From Hyphomicrobiales bacterium (GTDB taxonomy: Bacteria; Pseudomonadota; Alphaproteobacteria; Rhizobiales; Rhizobiaceae), in contig UCMT01000052.1 in assembly GCA_900473795.1 (NCBI GenBank), positions 62,001 to 126,000 of the forward strand: a stretch of DNA of 64,000 nucleotides, written 5' to 3'. The first letter of the stretch is position 1. Each line of letters starts with the position of its first letter. Both the position numbers and the translations under genes were made by a program. Below are positions 17,576 through 26,759 of the stretch, piece after piece. Under the pieces are notes generated by a model. The model saw nothing but the letters and a program-made list of their open reading frames with translations, searched no databases and had not been told where the DNA came from.

Positions 17576-18169
17576 TTGAACGTGTCCGTAGCTGCGGCTG
17601 GCGAGATCGTCTGGATGATTGGCATCGTCGTCTGGTATGCAATTCGGTATCCTTTCGAACGTCGCGCAAAGCGCGTGCGGATCGTCAGTCACCGCCGTTC
17701 TGGTCTGGACAGGCTTGCGCTTGCGTCAGCCCTTTTCGGCCTCGCCATTTTGCCAGCATTTTATGTCGTGACTGGTATCCCGAGGGCTGCCGACTATCCG
17801 GCCCGCTCCTGGGCCATCTTTGTCGGCGCATTGATGTTTGCTCTTGCAATGTGGATCTTTCGGCGAACCCACAAGGAACTTGGTCGGAACTGGTCCGTCA
17901 CGCTGGAGATCCGTGACCGCCACGAACTGGTGTGTGAGGGACCATACGCCCTCATCCGCCACCCCATGTATACTTCATTCCTGCTCATGGGACTTGGACA
18001 GGCGTTCTTGCTTTCAAATTGGATCGCCGGACCGGCAGGCATTGTCGGCTTTGTAGTGCTTTTTTTTGCTCGAGCGGACAAGGAGGAGCGTATGATGTTG
18101 GAGATTTTCGGCTCACGGTATCGCGACTATATGGGCAGAACCAAGCGAATTATCCCTTATTTGTATTAG
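17576..18169 (+). CDS. Isoprenylcysteine carboxyl methyltransferase-like membrane protein
   Basis: A 197-residue membrane protein with about five hydrophobic segments. The C-terminal half carries the ICMT/PEMT signature: LVCEGPYALIRHPMYTSF near residue 122, then EERMMLEIFGSRYRDYMGRT near residue 171. Bacterial members use SAM to methylate small or lipid substrates rather than prenylated proteins. The start is TTG 17576 or GTG 17582. It ends eight bases before an E2-like acyltransferase gene, which in turn overlaps an SDR gene, so the three are almost certainly one transcript and may act on one lipid-like substrate. Confidence 0.8.
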   Translation: MNVSVAAAGEIVWMIGIVVWYAIRYPFERRAKRVRIVSHRRSGLDRLALASALFGLAILPAFYVVTGIPRAADYPARSWAIFVGALMFALAMWIFRRTHKELGRNWSVTLEIRDRHELVCEGPYALIRHPMYTSFLLMGLGQAFLLSNWIAGPAGIVGFVVLFFARADKEERMMLEIFGSRYRDYMGRTKRIIPYLY

Positions 18170-18177
18170 AGGTGGAC

Positions 18178-18966
18178 ATGATGCGAGGACGAGCCCTCAA
18201 GCTTTCCGCACCACGGCGCCTCGTCGGAGATCTGATGCGATTCTCGATCGGGATCCCCCGTGTCACGGTGCAGCGCCAGATGAACCTTCGCCCTCTTCAA
18301 AGGGCGCGAATGACAGGGCAAAGCAAACCATCCTGGACGGTACTTTTCTTAAAGGGATACGCGCTCCTTGCCCGAGAGATGCCAGAGCTTCGGCGCGCTT
18401 ACGTCAAGTTCCCCAGACCCCAGCTCTATGAATACCCAGTCAGCGTAGCGTCCGTTGCCCACGAACGCGAGTATGACGGAGAGCGAGTCGTGCTACTAAG
18501 TACGATCAAGTGTCCAGAACGCTCATCCGTCACAGAACTGGAGGCTTTGATTCACGCGACCCGAACCCGTCCAATAGTAGAGATCAAGGAGTTCCGGCGC
18601 GCGTTGAAAATCGCTCATGCGCCGGGGCCAATCCGATGGCTTCTCATGTGGCTCGGCTTGAATATTGCGCAGAAGCGCGCACACTATTTCGGCACCTTCC
18701 AGTTGTCGGTTTATTCCGGCCTCGGGGCAGAATCGCTCAACCCCCTGACGCCTTTGACAACCCTTCTCAATTACGGCCCGATCTGCGAAGACGGGTCGGT
18801 AAACGTTCGCATCCACTATGATCATAGAGTGATGGATGGCGCGAATGTCGCGCGGGCGTTGGAGCGCTTCGAACAGATCTTAAACAATGAGGTTGCGGGT
18901 GAACTCACGAACCTTGCTCAAAGTGGCGCCTTCTCCGAGGCAACGCTCCCGGGCGCAACGTTATGA
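18178..18966 (+). CDS. Stand-alone 2-oxoacid dehydrogenase E2-like acyltransferase domain
   Basis: A 262-residue protein corresponding only to the catalytic (CAT-fold) domain of E2 acyltransferases. The active-site motif HRVMDG is at residues 216-221, with His216 and the DG that follows conserved. There is no lipoyl domain, no E1/E3-binding domain and no linker, so it cannot be an ordinary component of pyruvate dehydrogenase. Stand-alone CAT domains transfer acyl groups from CoA. It sits eight bases after the ICMT-like gene and overlaps the next gene by four bases (ATGA), implying translational coupling. The start may be the second ATG, 18181. Confidence 0.75.
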   Translation: MMRGRALKLSAPRRLVGDLMRFSIGIPRVTVQRQMNLRPLQRARMTGQSKPSWTVLFLKGYALLAREMPELRRAYVKFPRPQLYEYPVSVASVAHEREYDGERVVLLSTIKCPERSSVTELEALIHATRTRPIVEIKEFRRALKIAHAPGPIRWLLMWLGLNIAQKRAHYFGTFQLSVYSGLGAESLNPLTPLTTLLNYGPICEDGSVNVRIHYDHRVMDGANVARALERFEQILNNEVAGELTNLAQSGAFSEATLPGATL

Positions 18967-19814
18967 CGTCGCACGGCAATGTTCGCATGGCCGTTGTTGT
19001 GGTTGGCGCGTCCCGGGGCATTGGCACGGAAGTCGCCAAAATTGCTGCTGCGGAGGGCACTCCAGTCGTGCTCGTCGCACGTTCGCATGAAGCGCTGTGG
19101 GCAGCCGCTGCAGAGGTGCGCCAAAGGGGAGGCGAGGCATTCGCGTTGGAGCTCGATATTGTGGCAGGCGATGCGACCGCGCGCCTGCAGGATTTTCTCA
19201 CCACTAACGGCTTGGTCTGCGATGTATTGGTCAACAGCGCCGGGTATGGTTTACGTGGAGCAGCCACGGCACTTCCGCTGAAGGATCAGCTTGGTATCAT
19301 CGACCTCAACATCCGTGCCCTTAGTGACCTGACACTCCACTTCCTCCCAGGAATGGTTGCCCGCGGCCATGGTGGCGTGCTCAATCTTGCCTCTGTAGCC
19401 AGCTTCACACCTGGGCCCAATATGGCCGTCTACTACGCCAGCAAAAGCTTCGTACGATCTTTTTCGGAGGCACTACATCAGGAATTGCGCGGCACTGGTG
19501 TGACAGTCACATGTGTTGCTCCCGGCCCTGTCGCCACAGAATTCCTCGAAAGGTCCGGCGCCAATAAGGCACCGCTGTTTAGAGTATTGCCCAAGCTGAA
19601 GTCGGAATATGTGGCCGAACGGGCGTGGAAGGGCTTCAAGTCCCGTCGTCGCCTCGTCGTGCCAAGCCTCTCAGCCAAGCTGGTCGCACTTGCCGCTGCG
19701 CTGATTCCACATGCAATAATGCTTCCGTTAATCGCCCGATTGCAACGAAGAAGCAGTGATCCCTGCCCTTGTGGCTCGGGTAAGCAATACAGAAAATGCT
19801 GCGGGGCGCGCTAA
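18963..19814 (+). CDS. SDR oxidoreductase fused to a C-terminal SEC-C zinc motif
   Basis: A 283-residue protein. Residues 10-205 form a short-chain dehydrogenase: VGASRGIG near residue 14, NSAGYG near residue 92, LASVAS near residue 142 and the catalytic YYASK near residue 159. A hydrophobic stretch (LVALAAALIPHAIMLPLIA, about residues 240-260) follows. The last 18 residues, DPCPCGSGKQYRKCCGAR, are a textbook SEC-C metal-binding motif as found at the end of SecA. An SDR ending in SEC-C is unusual. ATGA overlap with the E2-like gene indicates coupling. Confidence 0.82.
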   Translation: MTSHGNVRMAVVVVGASRGIGTEVAKIAAAEGTPVVLVARSHEALWAAAAEVRQRGGEAFALELDIVAGDATARLQDFLTTNGLVCDVLVNSAGYGLRGAATALPLKDQLGIIDLNIRALSDLTLHFLPGMVARGHGGVLNLASVASFTPGPNMAVYYASKSFVRSFSEALHQELRGTGVTVTCVAPGPVATEFLERSGANKAPLFRVLPKLKSEYVAERAWKGFKSRRRLVVPSLSAKLVALAAALIPHAIMLPLIARLQRRSSDPCPCGSGKQYRKCCGAR

Positions 19815-19839
19815 TTCTATAAGCCATTTGATAACGAGG

Positions 19840-20913
19840 TCAGTACCCCGTCATTTCCAGATAGCCCTGCCCCTCTGCACTTCCTTCGAATGTCACTGGT
19901 CCCTCCCAGTATGGGGTCGTGGTTGCCATCCATGCCTGGTCATTCAAAGGCCTAGTTGTGACGTCGAACCCGCGCGCCGGAATCCGGATGCGCCAGGCCA
20001 CTGGAATGTCCTTGTCCCCCACACGCGCAATGCGGACTGGTATGATCTCCAGCGATCCGGCTGGCAAGGGAGTGGGTTTACCCTGCTGGGAAATCCAGTT
20101 CGCGGATGTGTAGCCGCTGCGAGCGTCGCTGAGCCGAAACGCCATTACCTTCTCGCCGGAGTTCAGATGGAGAGAAAACCATTCCCATCCGATCTGGTCC
20201 TTGGCTAGGGGCTGCGAGGACCATTCCCGATCAAGCCATGCCTTCCCGCGGACGCGAACAGTCTTCGCGTCGATATCGACAGACCCGGAGACTTCGTAAA
20301 AGGGTTGCGAATAATAGTAACTCGCCTGCCCCGCCGCCGATTTCACCGAATAGCCCTGGTCTCCCTGCAGCACGAGAGGACCGTTGGCCGAGAGTTCGAG
20401 CGTGTAGCTGAAATCCTTCCCGGTCGCGTGCAGGCTGACTTTGTCGAGCTGATCGGCTCCCGAATTTGATAGGCCCTTCATTTCCCAGTCGTCAATCCAG
20501 GCGAAAAACGGCTCGGCCCCGACACCTGCCTGACCGACGCCTCCACGAGCAAGCCGTTCGGCCACGACATGCTTCTCTTTCGTGGTAATCGCGGCATGGC
20601 CTATCCAGATCTGCGGGTCTGACCATCCGCTCTTTGTCTTTGGCGCAAGCGCGGAACGAAAGAGTGTCCACTGAACGCCCAACGCCGTCCCGTCCTCTGC
20701 CCGAAGGTTCGCCGTGACGTACCACCATTCGATCCGGAAATCGGGATGGGGACCGTGATCGGCGGGAAACTCGAGCCGACCGCCTGGATGGGGGATTGCG
20801 AAACCGTCCGCAGTTGAGCCGAGCCCGGCAAACCCTTGCGGGATAGCGGCTTTCGAAAGGACGAGAACCAAGGTTGCGGTCAGCAGGCTCGCCACGATAT
20901 ATCTAACGTTCAT
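19840..20913 (-). CDS. attH: AttH-like lipocalin-domain protein
   Basis: A 357-residue exported protein with an N-terminal signal segment (VASLLTATLVLVLSKAA). The CrtC/AttH lipocalin-like domain begins near residue 40 with GGRLEFPADHGPHPDFRIEWWYVTANL, cited here only for the core EWWYVTANL, and later has KAWLDREWSSQPL. AttH is the periplasmic or secreted member of the AttEFGH ABC system first described in Agrobacterium; the carotenoid hydratase CrtC shares the fold. The ATG at 20913 overlaps the end of the permease gene by 11 bases. Order ATPase, permease, AttH confirms the system. Ligand unknown; lipids or hydrophobic compounds are plausible. Confidence 0.85.
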   Translation of the reverse strand: MNVRYIVASLLTATLVLVLSKAAIPQGFAGLGSTADGFAIPHPGGRLEFPADHGPHPDFRIEWWYVTANLRAEDGTALGVQWTLFRSALAPKTKSGWSDPQIWIGHAAITTKEKHVVAERLARGGVGQAGVGAEPFFAWIDDWEMKGLSNSGADQLDKVSLHATGKDFSYTLELSANGPLVLQGDQGYSVKSAAGQASYYYSQPFYEVSGSVDIDAKTVRVRGKAWLDREWSSQPLAKDQIGWEWFSLHLNSGEKVMAFRLSDARSGYTSANWISQQGKPTPLPAGSLEIIPVRIARVGDKDIPVAWRIRIPARGFDVTTRPLNDQAWMATTTPYWEGPVTFEGSAEGQGYLEMTGY

Positions 20914-23314
20914 TGGCAAACACCCTCAGCAGATCCGATGGTGCGATCGTCGCCAGACGTCTGAGCGGTACGAAGATGGACACGATCGCCGCAGCTAGCG
21001 CCACCATTCCGAGGATCAGCCAATCCATCGGGAAAATCCGCATCGGGAGACGCCAGCCGAAAGCTTCGACATTGACAATTGACAGCAGCACCCAGGCCAG
21101 CGCAAGGCCGACAGGCAGGGCGGCAATAAAGGTGGCGAGCCAGAGCGCCAAAGTGCGCAACACTTCGAGTAGGGCGAGGTCGCGCCGCCTGATCCCCATA
21201 GCCCAGACTGGCGCAAGCTGAGGCAGCCGAACGCCCGAAAGCGTCAGCAGGCTGGAGAACATCGCAAAGCCCGCAACACCGAGTGTGAAGGCATTGAGCG
21301 CACCGGTCACCACAAATGTCCGATCGAAGACAGCGCGGGATTGCCGTTTCAAGGAAGTTTGGTCAATGACGTTTTCGGCCGCCAAGCCAAATTCAGATGT
21401 CAGGCGCTCCTTCAACTCCGGGGCATCCGCCGGGGGAACACGCACGCCGTATCGCAGTTTCGAAACATCGGGGTAGTGCGCGGCCAACGCGTCTATTCCC
21501 ACGATAACCTGCCCTTTCGGATTGCCGTAGTCGGAATAGACCCCGACGATCGGCACCTCCCATCCGCCGGGCAAGACGAGACGATTTCCGATACCAAGAC
21601 CCTTCCGGCGCCAGAACTGCTCGTTGATAAGTGCACCCTGCCCCGCCGCTATACGATCCCACACATCGACAGTACCGGACAGGAGTGGCCAGTTATCTCG
21701 GTAAGTGGGATCGTCTGCCGCCGCGCCAAAGATCTCCAGTCTGTCCCCAAGCACCTCGCCTTCCACGCTCCAGATGGGAACCACCGATGTCGAACGGGCC
21801 GGCAGCCATGCCCGCAACCTGGATGCCTCGCGTTCGTCGCGCGCCGTGACATAAAGCTCTGCCGCGAGCCGCTGGTCGAGCCACCCGATGAAGGTCAGGC
21901 GGAAGCTGGACACCATCGTGCCGACGCCGACATTGGCTGCCAGAGCGAGCAGGAGCGCCATCAGCGCCAGGCTCAACCCCGGCAGTTGCTGGCGTGTATC
22001 GGCCCAAAACCAGGTAACGAGTGCCCGCGACGAGCGCTTCTGCAGGACTGCAAGACAAGCGGACAGCACTCCGGGAAGCATCAGGGCTGCTCCCAGCAGC
22101 AGACATCCAAGAACAGCGAACCCAACCATCAGCCCGTGCCCGAACGTGGCCAAAGCGCCTGACATCATCAGCAAGAGCAGGCCAGCCGCAAGCTGCAGCC
22201 GGATTCCGACTGCCGTCGCACGCACCCAGGCGCGCGGCTGCGCCGCGGTCAGCAATGGCATACTGCGGACCCGCCAGAGGCTCTCAGCCGATGAGAGGAT
22301 CGTTCCGGCAATCGCCATTGCCAGACCGGTTGCCCACCATGAGAGGCGGATGGACAGCGCGGGCGGCACGCTTGCTCCGTAGAGGCCCTGCAGAGTTGCC
22401 GCCACGCCCGGCAGCAACAGGGAGGCGACGATATATCCGATTCCCACGCCCACGACCCCGGCAACGAACGCCAGCACCAGAAGCTCCGTCACCAGCAGCA
22501 GGGTCAGCGAAGACAGAGGGAGCCCCAGCGAGCGCAAGGTCCGAAAGGTCGCTCGGCGCTGCTCGAAGGCAAGACCGACCGTCGCGTAGACGATGAAAAG
22601 CCCGACAACAAAGGCGAGAAACCCGAAAGCGGTCAGGTTGAGGTGAAAACTATCGGTGAGCTGCGCGACATCGGGTCGGTCTCCCGGCTCCTTCATTGCG
22701 ATCTCGGGGGCGAGCGTGCCGAGCGAAGGCAGATCCGGGCGTTGTTCCAACGCAACGAGGAGCCGGCTCAGTTGACCGCGCCTTTTAAGAGTGCTTTCGG
22801 CGATGCCTATATCGGTGAATGCGGCTCCGTCCGGCATATCGGGCGAAATCCGGAGCTGCATCTGGGTGTGACCCTTGAGCTTCAGAGCCGTCCCCTGCGA
22901 GACGATGAGGACGCCGGGCTGCGACATGAAGGCGGTGAGATCGCTCGTGCGTCCGGTTTCGAAGCCGCCTGCTTTCGCCGGCATTGTCAGCGGATCGATG
23001 CCGATCAGCCGCACGCGCGTGTTTCCAACGCGATGGTCACCCTCGATGACAGGGGAAACATTCCAGCCTGCTCGCCTCAATTGGACGTAGGTACTTTGCG
23101 GGATGGAATCGCCGCGGCGTGGCACGAGTTGCGTCAACTCCTTCTGATCAAGCACCGAGGCGGCCCGCGCGTAGCTCGCCCGGGCCTCGGCGTTGATCGC
23201 CTGGACCCCCGACCACAGCGCGGTCGCCAGAGAAAGCCCGAGGACAAGGGTGGCGAGCTGCAGGGGGCGATGACGCCAATGTGCGAGGAGGGCCGTAGCG
23301 GCGGTCCAGAGCAT
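20903..23314 (-). CDS. FtsX-like ABC permease, AttF-AttG type (fused)
   Basis: An 803-residue inner-membrane protein with two FtsX/MacB-type permease halves. An N-terminal helix (LATLVLGLSLATALW) precedes a large periplasmic domain up to about residue 230. A core of several helices then includes VVGLFIVYATVGLAFEQR and RTLRSLGLP. A second periplasmic domain occupies about 480-680, and terminal helices run to the end (WLATFIAALPVGLALAWVLL). In some organisms the two halves are separate AttF and AttG. The ATG overlaps the attE stop by one base (TGATG). Such permeases usually drive extraction of lipids or lipoproteins, not solute import. Confidence 0.85.
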   Translation of the reverse strand: MLWTAATALLAHWRHRPLQLATLVLGLSLATALWSGVQAINAEARASYARAASVLDQKELTQLVPRRGDSIPQSTYVQLRRAGWNVSPVIEGDHRVGNTRVRLIGIDPLTMPAKAGGFETGRTSDLTAFMSQPGVLIVSQGTALKLKGHTQMQLRISPDMPDGAAFTDIGIAESTLKRRGQLSRLLVALEQRPDLPSLGTLAPEIAMKEPGDRPDVAQLTDSFHLNLTAFGFLAFVVGLFIVYATVGLAFEQRRATFRTLRSLGLPLSSLTLLLVTELLVLAFVAGVVGVGIGYIVASLLLPGVAATLQGLYGASVPPALSIRLSWWATGLAMAIAGTILSSAESLWRVRSMPLLTAAQPRAWVRATAVGIRLQLAAGLLLLMMSGALATFGHGLMVGFAVLGCLLLGAALMLPGVLSACLAVLQKRSSRALVTWFWADTRQQLPGLSLALMALLLALAANVGVGTMVSSFRLTFIGWLDQRLAAELYVTARDEREASRLRAWLPARSTSVVPIWSVEGEVLGDRLEIFGAAADDPTYRDNWPLLSGTVDVWDRIAAGQGALINEQFWRRKGLGIGNRLVLPGGWEVPIVGVYSDYGNPKGQVIVGIDALAAHYPDVSKLRYGVRVPPADAPELKERLTSEFGLAAENVIDQTSLKRQSRAVFDRTFVVTGALNAFTLGVAGFAMFSSLLTLSGVRLPQLAPVWAMGIRRRDLALLEVLRTLALWLATFIAALPVGLALAWVLLSIVNVEAFGWRLPMRIFPMDWLILGMVALAAAIVSIFVPLRRLATIAPSDLLRVFANER

Positions 23315-23970
23315 CAGACGATCTTTCCGCCGCTGAGATGAACCTTGCGGTCGAGCCTCTGCGCCAATCTTGAAGAATGCGTCACCATTAGCAGCGCGGC
23401 GCCGGCACTCTTGGTCAGCGACAGCATGATGCCGATCACGGCATCTCCGGTCGATTCGTCGAGATTTCCGGTCGGTTCGTCGGCGAGAACCAGTGGCGGG
23501 CGGGCGGCCAGTGTCCTGCCGATCGCCACCCTCTGCTGTTGGCCTCCGGACAGCTGCTCGGGGTATCGAGAAAGAAGCGCCTCAATCCCCAGCCGCCCCA
23601 CAAGCTCCCTCTCCCACTCCCGGTCGTGCCGTCCGGCGAGCTTAGCATGAAAGGAAATGTTGGCTGCGACGTCGAGCGACGGAATCAGATTGAACTGTTG
23701 GAACACCAGCCCGACCGCCTCACGCCGGTACTCCGCCCTTCCGCGATCATCCAGTGCGGCAATATCTCGGCCGGCTGAAAGGATCTGCCCGGTATCGGGA
23801 TGGTCAAGACCGCCCGCAAGGTGCAGCAGCGTGCTCTTGCCGCTTCCTGACTCTCCGGTCAGCGCGACACTCTCCCCGGCGTCGAGATCGAAATCGATGC
23901 CCTTCAGGATTTCGAGACGTCCCTCGGCGGTGGTGTATGATTTGCTGACGTTTCGCAGTGAGAGCAGCAT
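23314..23970 (-). CDS. attE: ABC transporter ATPase, AttE type (LolD-like)
   Basis: A 218-residue cytoplasmic ATPase of the LolD/MacB subfamily. Walker A is GESGSGKST near residue 41, the signature is LSGGQQQRVAIGRTL near residue 140 and Walker B is LVLADEPTGNLD near residue 160. It powers the FtsX-like permease encoded directly downstream. The ATG at 23970 is chosen over TTG 23988; neither has a strong Shine-Dalgarno, so the start is uncertain by six codons. It is the first gene of the three-gene attE-FG-H unit. Confidence 0.88.
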   Translation of the reverse strand: MLLSLRNVSKSYTTAEGRLEILKGIDFDLDAGESVALTGESGSGKSTLLHLAGGLDHPDTGQILSAGRDIAALDDRGRAEYRREAVGLVFQQFNLIPSLDVAANISFHAKLAGRHDREWERELVGRLGIEALLSRYPEQLSGGQQQRVAIGRTLAARPPLVLADEPTGNLDESTGDAVIGIMLSLTKSAGAALLMVTHSSRLAQRLDRKVHLSGGKIV

Positions 23971-24300
23971 TCGGCACGGATCGATCAAGGTAAGGACGTG
24001 AATGTATGTAGGCCTGGCGATCAGGTTTGTAACCCGTGTCGGGTGGCTATTTTAGCAAAGACCAAGCGACGCTTGCAGTATCGTCAACTTTGGCCACATC
24101 AAGGTATTCGAACGCGCGTCCATCACTTTTGGGAACTTCCTACCGTGGACGTCCTGGTGGGATCAGAACCATGGACCGTTTGAACTGCACATCGAGTTGG
24201 CAGCGATGTCGGATGCAAATGTCCCGGCGCGGAACGGCACGCGCAATGTGGCGCTTGCTTCAGGAAGGAATTCCGTAGAGCAGCCGGCGTTTGCGTGCTC
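23971..24300. other. Intergenic region upstream of attE
   Basis: About 330 bases between the attE start and the end of a convergently read secreted-protein gene. It must hold the att promoter. An open frame at 24036-24278 has no ribosome site or family resemblance. Nothing else seen. Confidence 0.5.
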
Positions 24301-24810
24301 TTAATGGTTTCTGGTCAATCGAATGTCGCTCGTCACCACGTCCGTTCCCGTATTGAGATCCTTGTCGGTGGTACGCAGTCTGAGGCGATTGCCGCCGACC
24401 TTTTCGATCGTCATCTTGGCGGAGCGGTCGCCGTTGGTTTCACGGCCCCAGCGTACCGCAAGGTCGATTGAATTCCGTGTGCGCGTCCCCGACAGCGTCG
24501 ACGTCACTCCTGATGGCCCAAGATAAGTCCCGCTATATCTTGGGCCACTCGCTTGAATGTCTGCGGACACTGTTCGGCGCACAACCACGAGGCCACGGCA
24601 CGAGCCCCTCATCGCGAGCGAGGTGCCGGCGGCCTTGGTTTCGAAATCGCACGATACATTCAACGGGGAGGACCCGATCCTCATTGTGATCGTGCCCGTG
24701 CCTGACCACCGACCACGCAGCGACCGCAGGAATCCAGCTTCGTCGGCCAGGGCAGGGTGGGTCAGAGCCGTCAAGGCCAGGGTCGCGACACGGATCCATG
24801 ATGTCTTCAT
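24301..24810 (-). CDS. Secreted protein of unknown function
   Basis: A 169-residue precursor with a signal peptide (RVATLALTALTHPALA, cleavage after ALADE region near residue 23). The mature part begins AGFLRSLRGRWSGTGTITMR. It contains two cysteines (VSCDFETKAAG and RGSCRGLVV) that could form a disulphide in the periplasm. The WSGTGTI beginning and repeated short strands suggest a small beta-barrel. The ATG at 24810 is chosen because the signal peptide starts there; the Shine-Dalgarno is weak and the longer open frame upstream lacks protein character. Function unknown. Confidence 0.7.
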   Translation of the reverse strand: MKTSWIRVATLALTALTHPALADEAGFLRSLRGRWSGTGTITMRIGSSPLNVSCDFETKAAGTSLAMRGSCRGLVVVRRTVSADIQASGPRYSGTYLGPSGVTSTLSGTRTRNSIDLAVRWGRETNGDRSAKMTIEKVGGNRLRLRTTDKDLNTGTDVVTSDIRLTRNH

Positions 24811-25283
24811 TGGACTTCGCCTTTGCCCAGGTGGAGGCCAACATCCTGAACCGTCGGCGCAATGGGGCTGCGGAACACTTCCATAACGACGAAGCGTCGG
24901 GCGCGCAGCCTGGTTGGTTGTCCGCGGGAGAAGAGCCCCGGCGAGCCCGGGCTCTCGGATGTTACCGCAAGTTACTTCACGCAGACGATCTTGCCGCCCT
25001 TGGCTGCTAGCTGAACGCCCACCTATTCGTGAGCCGCTCAATGGATGATCCTTCCACAATTCCAGCAAGCGCTGCAGAGAGAGAACCAAAGGTCGCGCCC
25101 AATTGTTCCGGAGTGAGGGAAATTCGCCGCGGACCCTAGGCTATTTTTGATGGGGGGTCCCTCGATCATCATCCGCTCCCGCTGATGGGTGTTACTTCGG
25201 CGCGGAATACGGCCGCTTCCTTGCGCGTCGATACTGCCCCCTTTGATCGAAGGCAAAACGCCGTGAAGCAATTGCGGGCAGAC
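24811..25283. other. Intergenic region, no intact gene
   Basis: About 470 bases. On the minus strand 24974-25024 could encode VGVQLAAKGGKIVCVK ending in TAA, perhaps the tail of a lost small gene, but there is no start region. Nothing else seen. Confidence 0.45.
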
Positions 25284-26615
25284 TCAGTCTTTCCAAGCAA
25301 TCTTCGTTGATTCTTCAGCTTCGACGGGTGACGGCTCCCACCCAAACACACTGCGGCCGCCAAATCGCGAGGAATTGTTGAACTCCCCGGCGACGATTTC
25401 TTTCAGGTCGGGACCGGTCACATAGCGTTCGAGTTCCCGCGACTGATCGTCGAGCCGCTTGAGCGCCTGCAACTCCTCGTCGCGCCCTAGGCGGCCCTTT
25501 CTCACTGCCGACTTCATGACATTGATCGTCTCGTCATAGACCTTCAATGGCACAGGAAACGGATGACGATCCTTCCCGCCGTGCGCCAAGGAAAAACGCG
25601 CGGGATCAGAAAAACGATAAGGCGCGCCATGAATGACTTCCGCAACCATGGCCAAGGCCTTCACCGTCCTTGCACCGACACCCGGGGTTAACAAAAGGCT
25701 CTCGAAATCAACCGGCCCACGATCGGCAGCCGCCGCCAGATTGCCGTGCAGGCGGCGCATGTTCACATCTTTCTGGCGAACATCGTGATGTGCAGGCATG
25801 ATAAGGTGCGGCAACATCGGTTGTGTATCGATCGCCGGAGAATTCCACGTCGCACACTCCGCCTCAAGCGCGCAAACTTCCCGAACGATCCCATCCGGCC
25901 CTAAAGACGCAAGCAGATCCAATTGTCCTTTCCGAGACAGGTTGGCACGGTGGTCGGCAAGATTGACGATCTGTCCCTGATCCCTGCCCTCGATCGCAGC
26001 ATGAGGAGAATCGATGAAGCTGGTCAGCCCTTCGGACAACCAGTGATACCTCCGAGCCTGCCGGCGGTCATCGTTCATTCCTTGTTGCACCACGACCCAT
26101 TTGCCATCGTCGGTGACGATAAAACCATGCAGATAGAGATCATAGCCATCCTGAACGGCTGCACTGTCGACCTTTGCAACGAGCCGGCTTGTGGTTGCAA
26201 GTGACAAACCATCAATGCCAACCCGGTCGCCGATGACGGCCAGCTCATCCGGCGTTTTCCGCGATTGCGCCCCACGGCCCCCACAAACATGAATTCCAAG
26301 TTCGCCGGATAGAGGTGTCAAACCACGCTTCAAGGCGCCGATCACACTCGTGGTGATGCCGGAAGAGTGCCAGTCCATCCCCATGACGGAGCCAAAGGAC
26401 TGAAACCAGAACGGGCTTGCCAGTCTCCGTAGAAACTCGTCGCGCCCGTAGTGCTGAACAATCGCTTCGGTAATGACGGCGCCAAGACGGGTCATCCGGT
26501 CGCCGAGCCACTTAGGCACTCGCCCGCCGTGCAAGGGAAGATCAGCGCTGCCTGCCCGGTGTGCCAAGAAATCCGCTCCCCGTGTTTTCCAATGTTTTGC
26601 GCCAATAGCGCTCAA
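25284..26615 (-). CDS. DUF763 protein
   Basis: A 443-residue cytoplasmic protein of the DUF763 family. Conserved blocks are RAGSADLPLHGGRVPKWL near residue 20, MDWHSSGITTSVIGALK near residue 79 and a helix-hairpin-helix-like segment LLLTPGVGARTVKALAMVAE near residue 307, followed by FSLAHGGKDRHPFPVPL. The helix-hairpin-helix suggests nucleic-acid contact, and the family is often proposed to act in DNA repair, but its activity is not established. The start is TTG 26615 without a clear Shine-Dalgarno; family members usually begin close to the RAGSADLP block, so the start is uncertain. It stands alone. Confidence 0.85.
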   Translation of the reverse strand: MSAIGAKHWKTRGADFLAHRAGSADLPLHGGRVPKWLGDRMTRLGAVITEAIVQHYGRDEFLRRLASPFWFQSFGSVMGMDWHSSGITTSVIGALKRGLTPLSGELGIHVCGGRGAQSRKTPDELAVIGDRVGIDGLSLATTSRLVAKVDSAAVQDGYDLYLHGFIVTDDGKWVVVQQGMNDDRRQARRYHWLSEGLTSFIDSPHAAIEGRDQGQIVNLADHRANLSRKGQLDLLASLGPDGIVREVCALEAECATWNSPAIDTQPMLPHLIMPAHHDVRQKDVNMRRLHGNLAAAADRGPVDFESLLLTPGVGARTVKALAMVAEVIHGAPYRFSDPARFSLAHGGKDRHPFPVPLKVYDETINVMKSAVRKGRLGRDEELQALKRLDDQSRELERYVTGPDLKEIVAGEFNNSSRFGGRSVFGWEPSPVEAEESTKIAWKD

Positions 26616-26759
26616 ATTCGCGTAATTCGCCTATAGCCGTGATTATCATATCAGTCTCCCTTGAGCGAATTCCACCGTGTGGTGCTGAGATCATCAGGTT
26701 CTTGGCGGACCTTGACGCCGAAATGCAAGGGGCGGTCCGCCGCTTTTGCGGTGCCTACG

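Noticed and set aside
20903-23314. The large permease as two separate AttF and AttG genes
   Set aside because: The frame is continuous for 803 codons with one start and no internal ribosome site that would divide it.
24974-25024. A minus-strand tail VGVQLAAKGGKIVCVK
   Set aside because: Too short and without a start region to be called a gene; kept only as a note on the intergenic entry.
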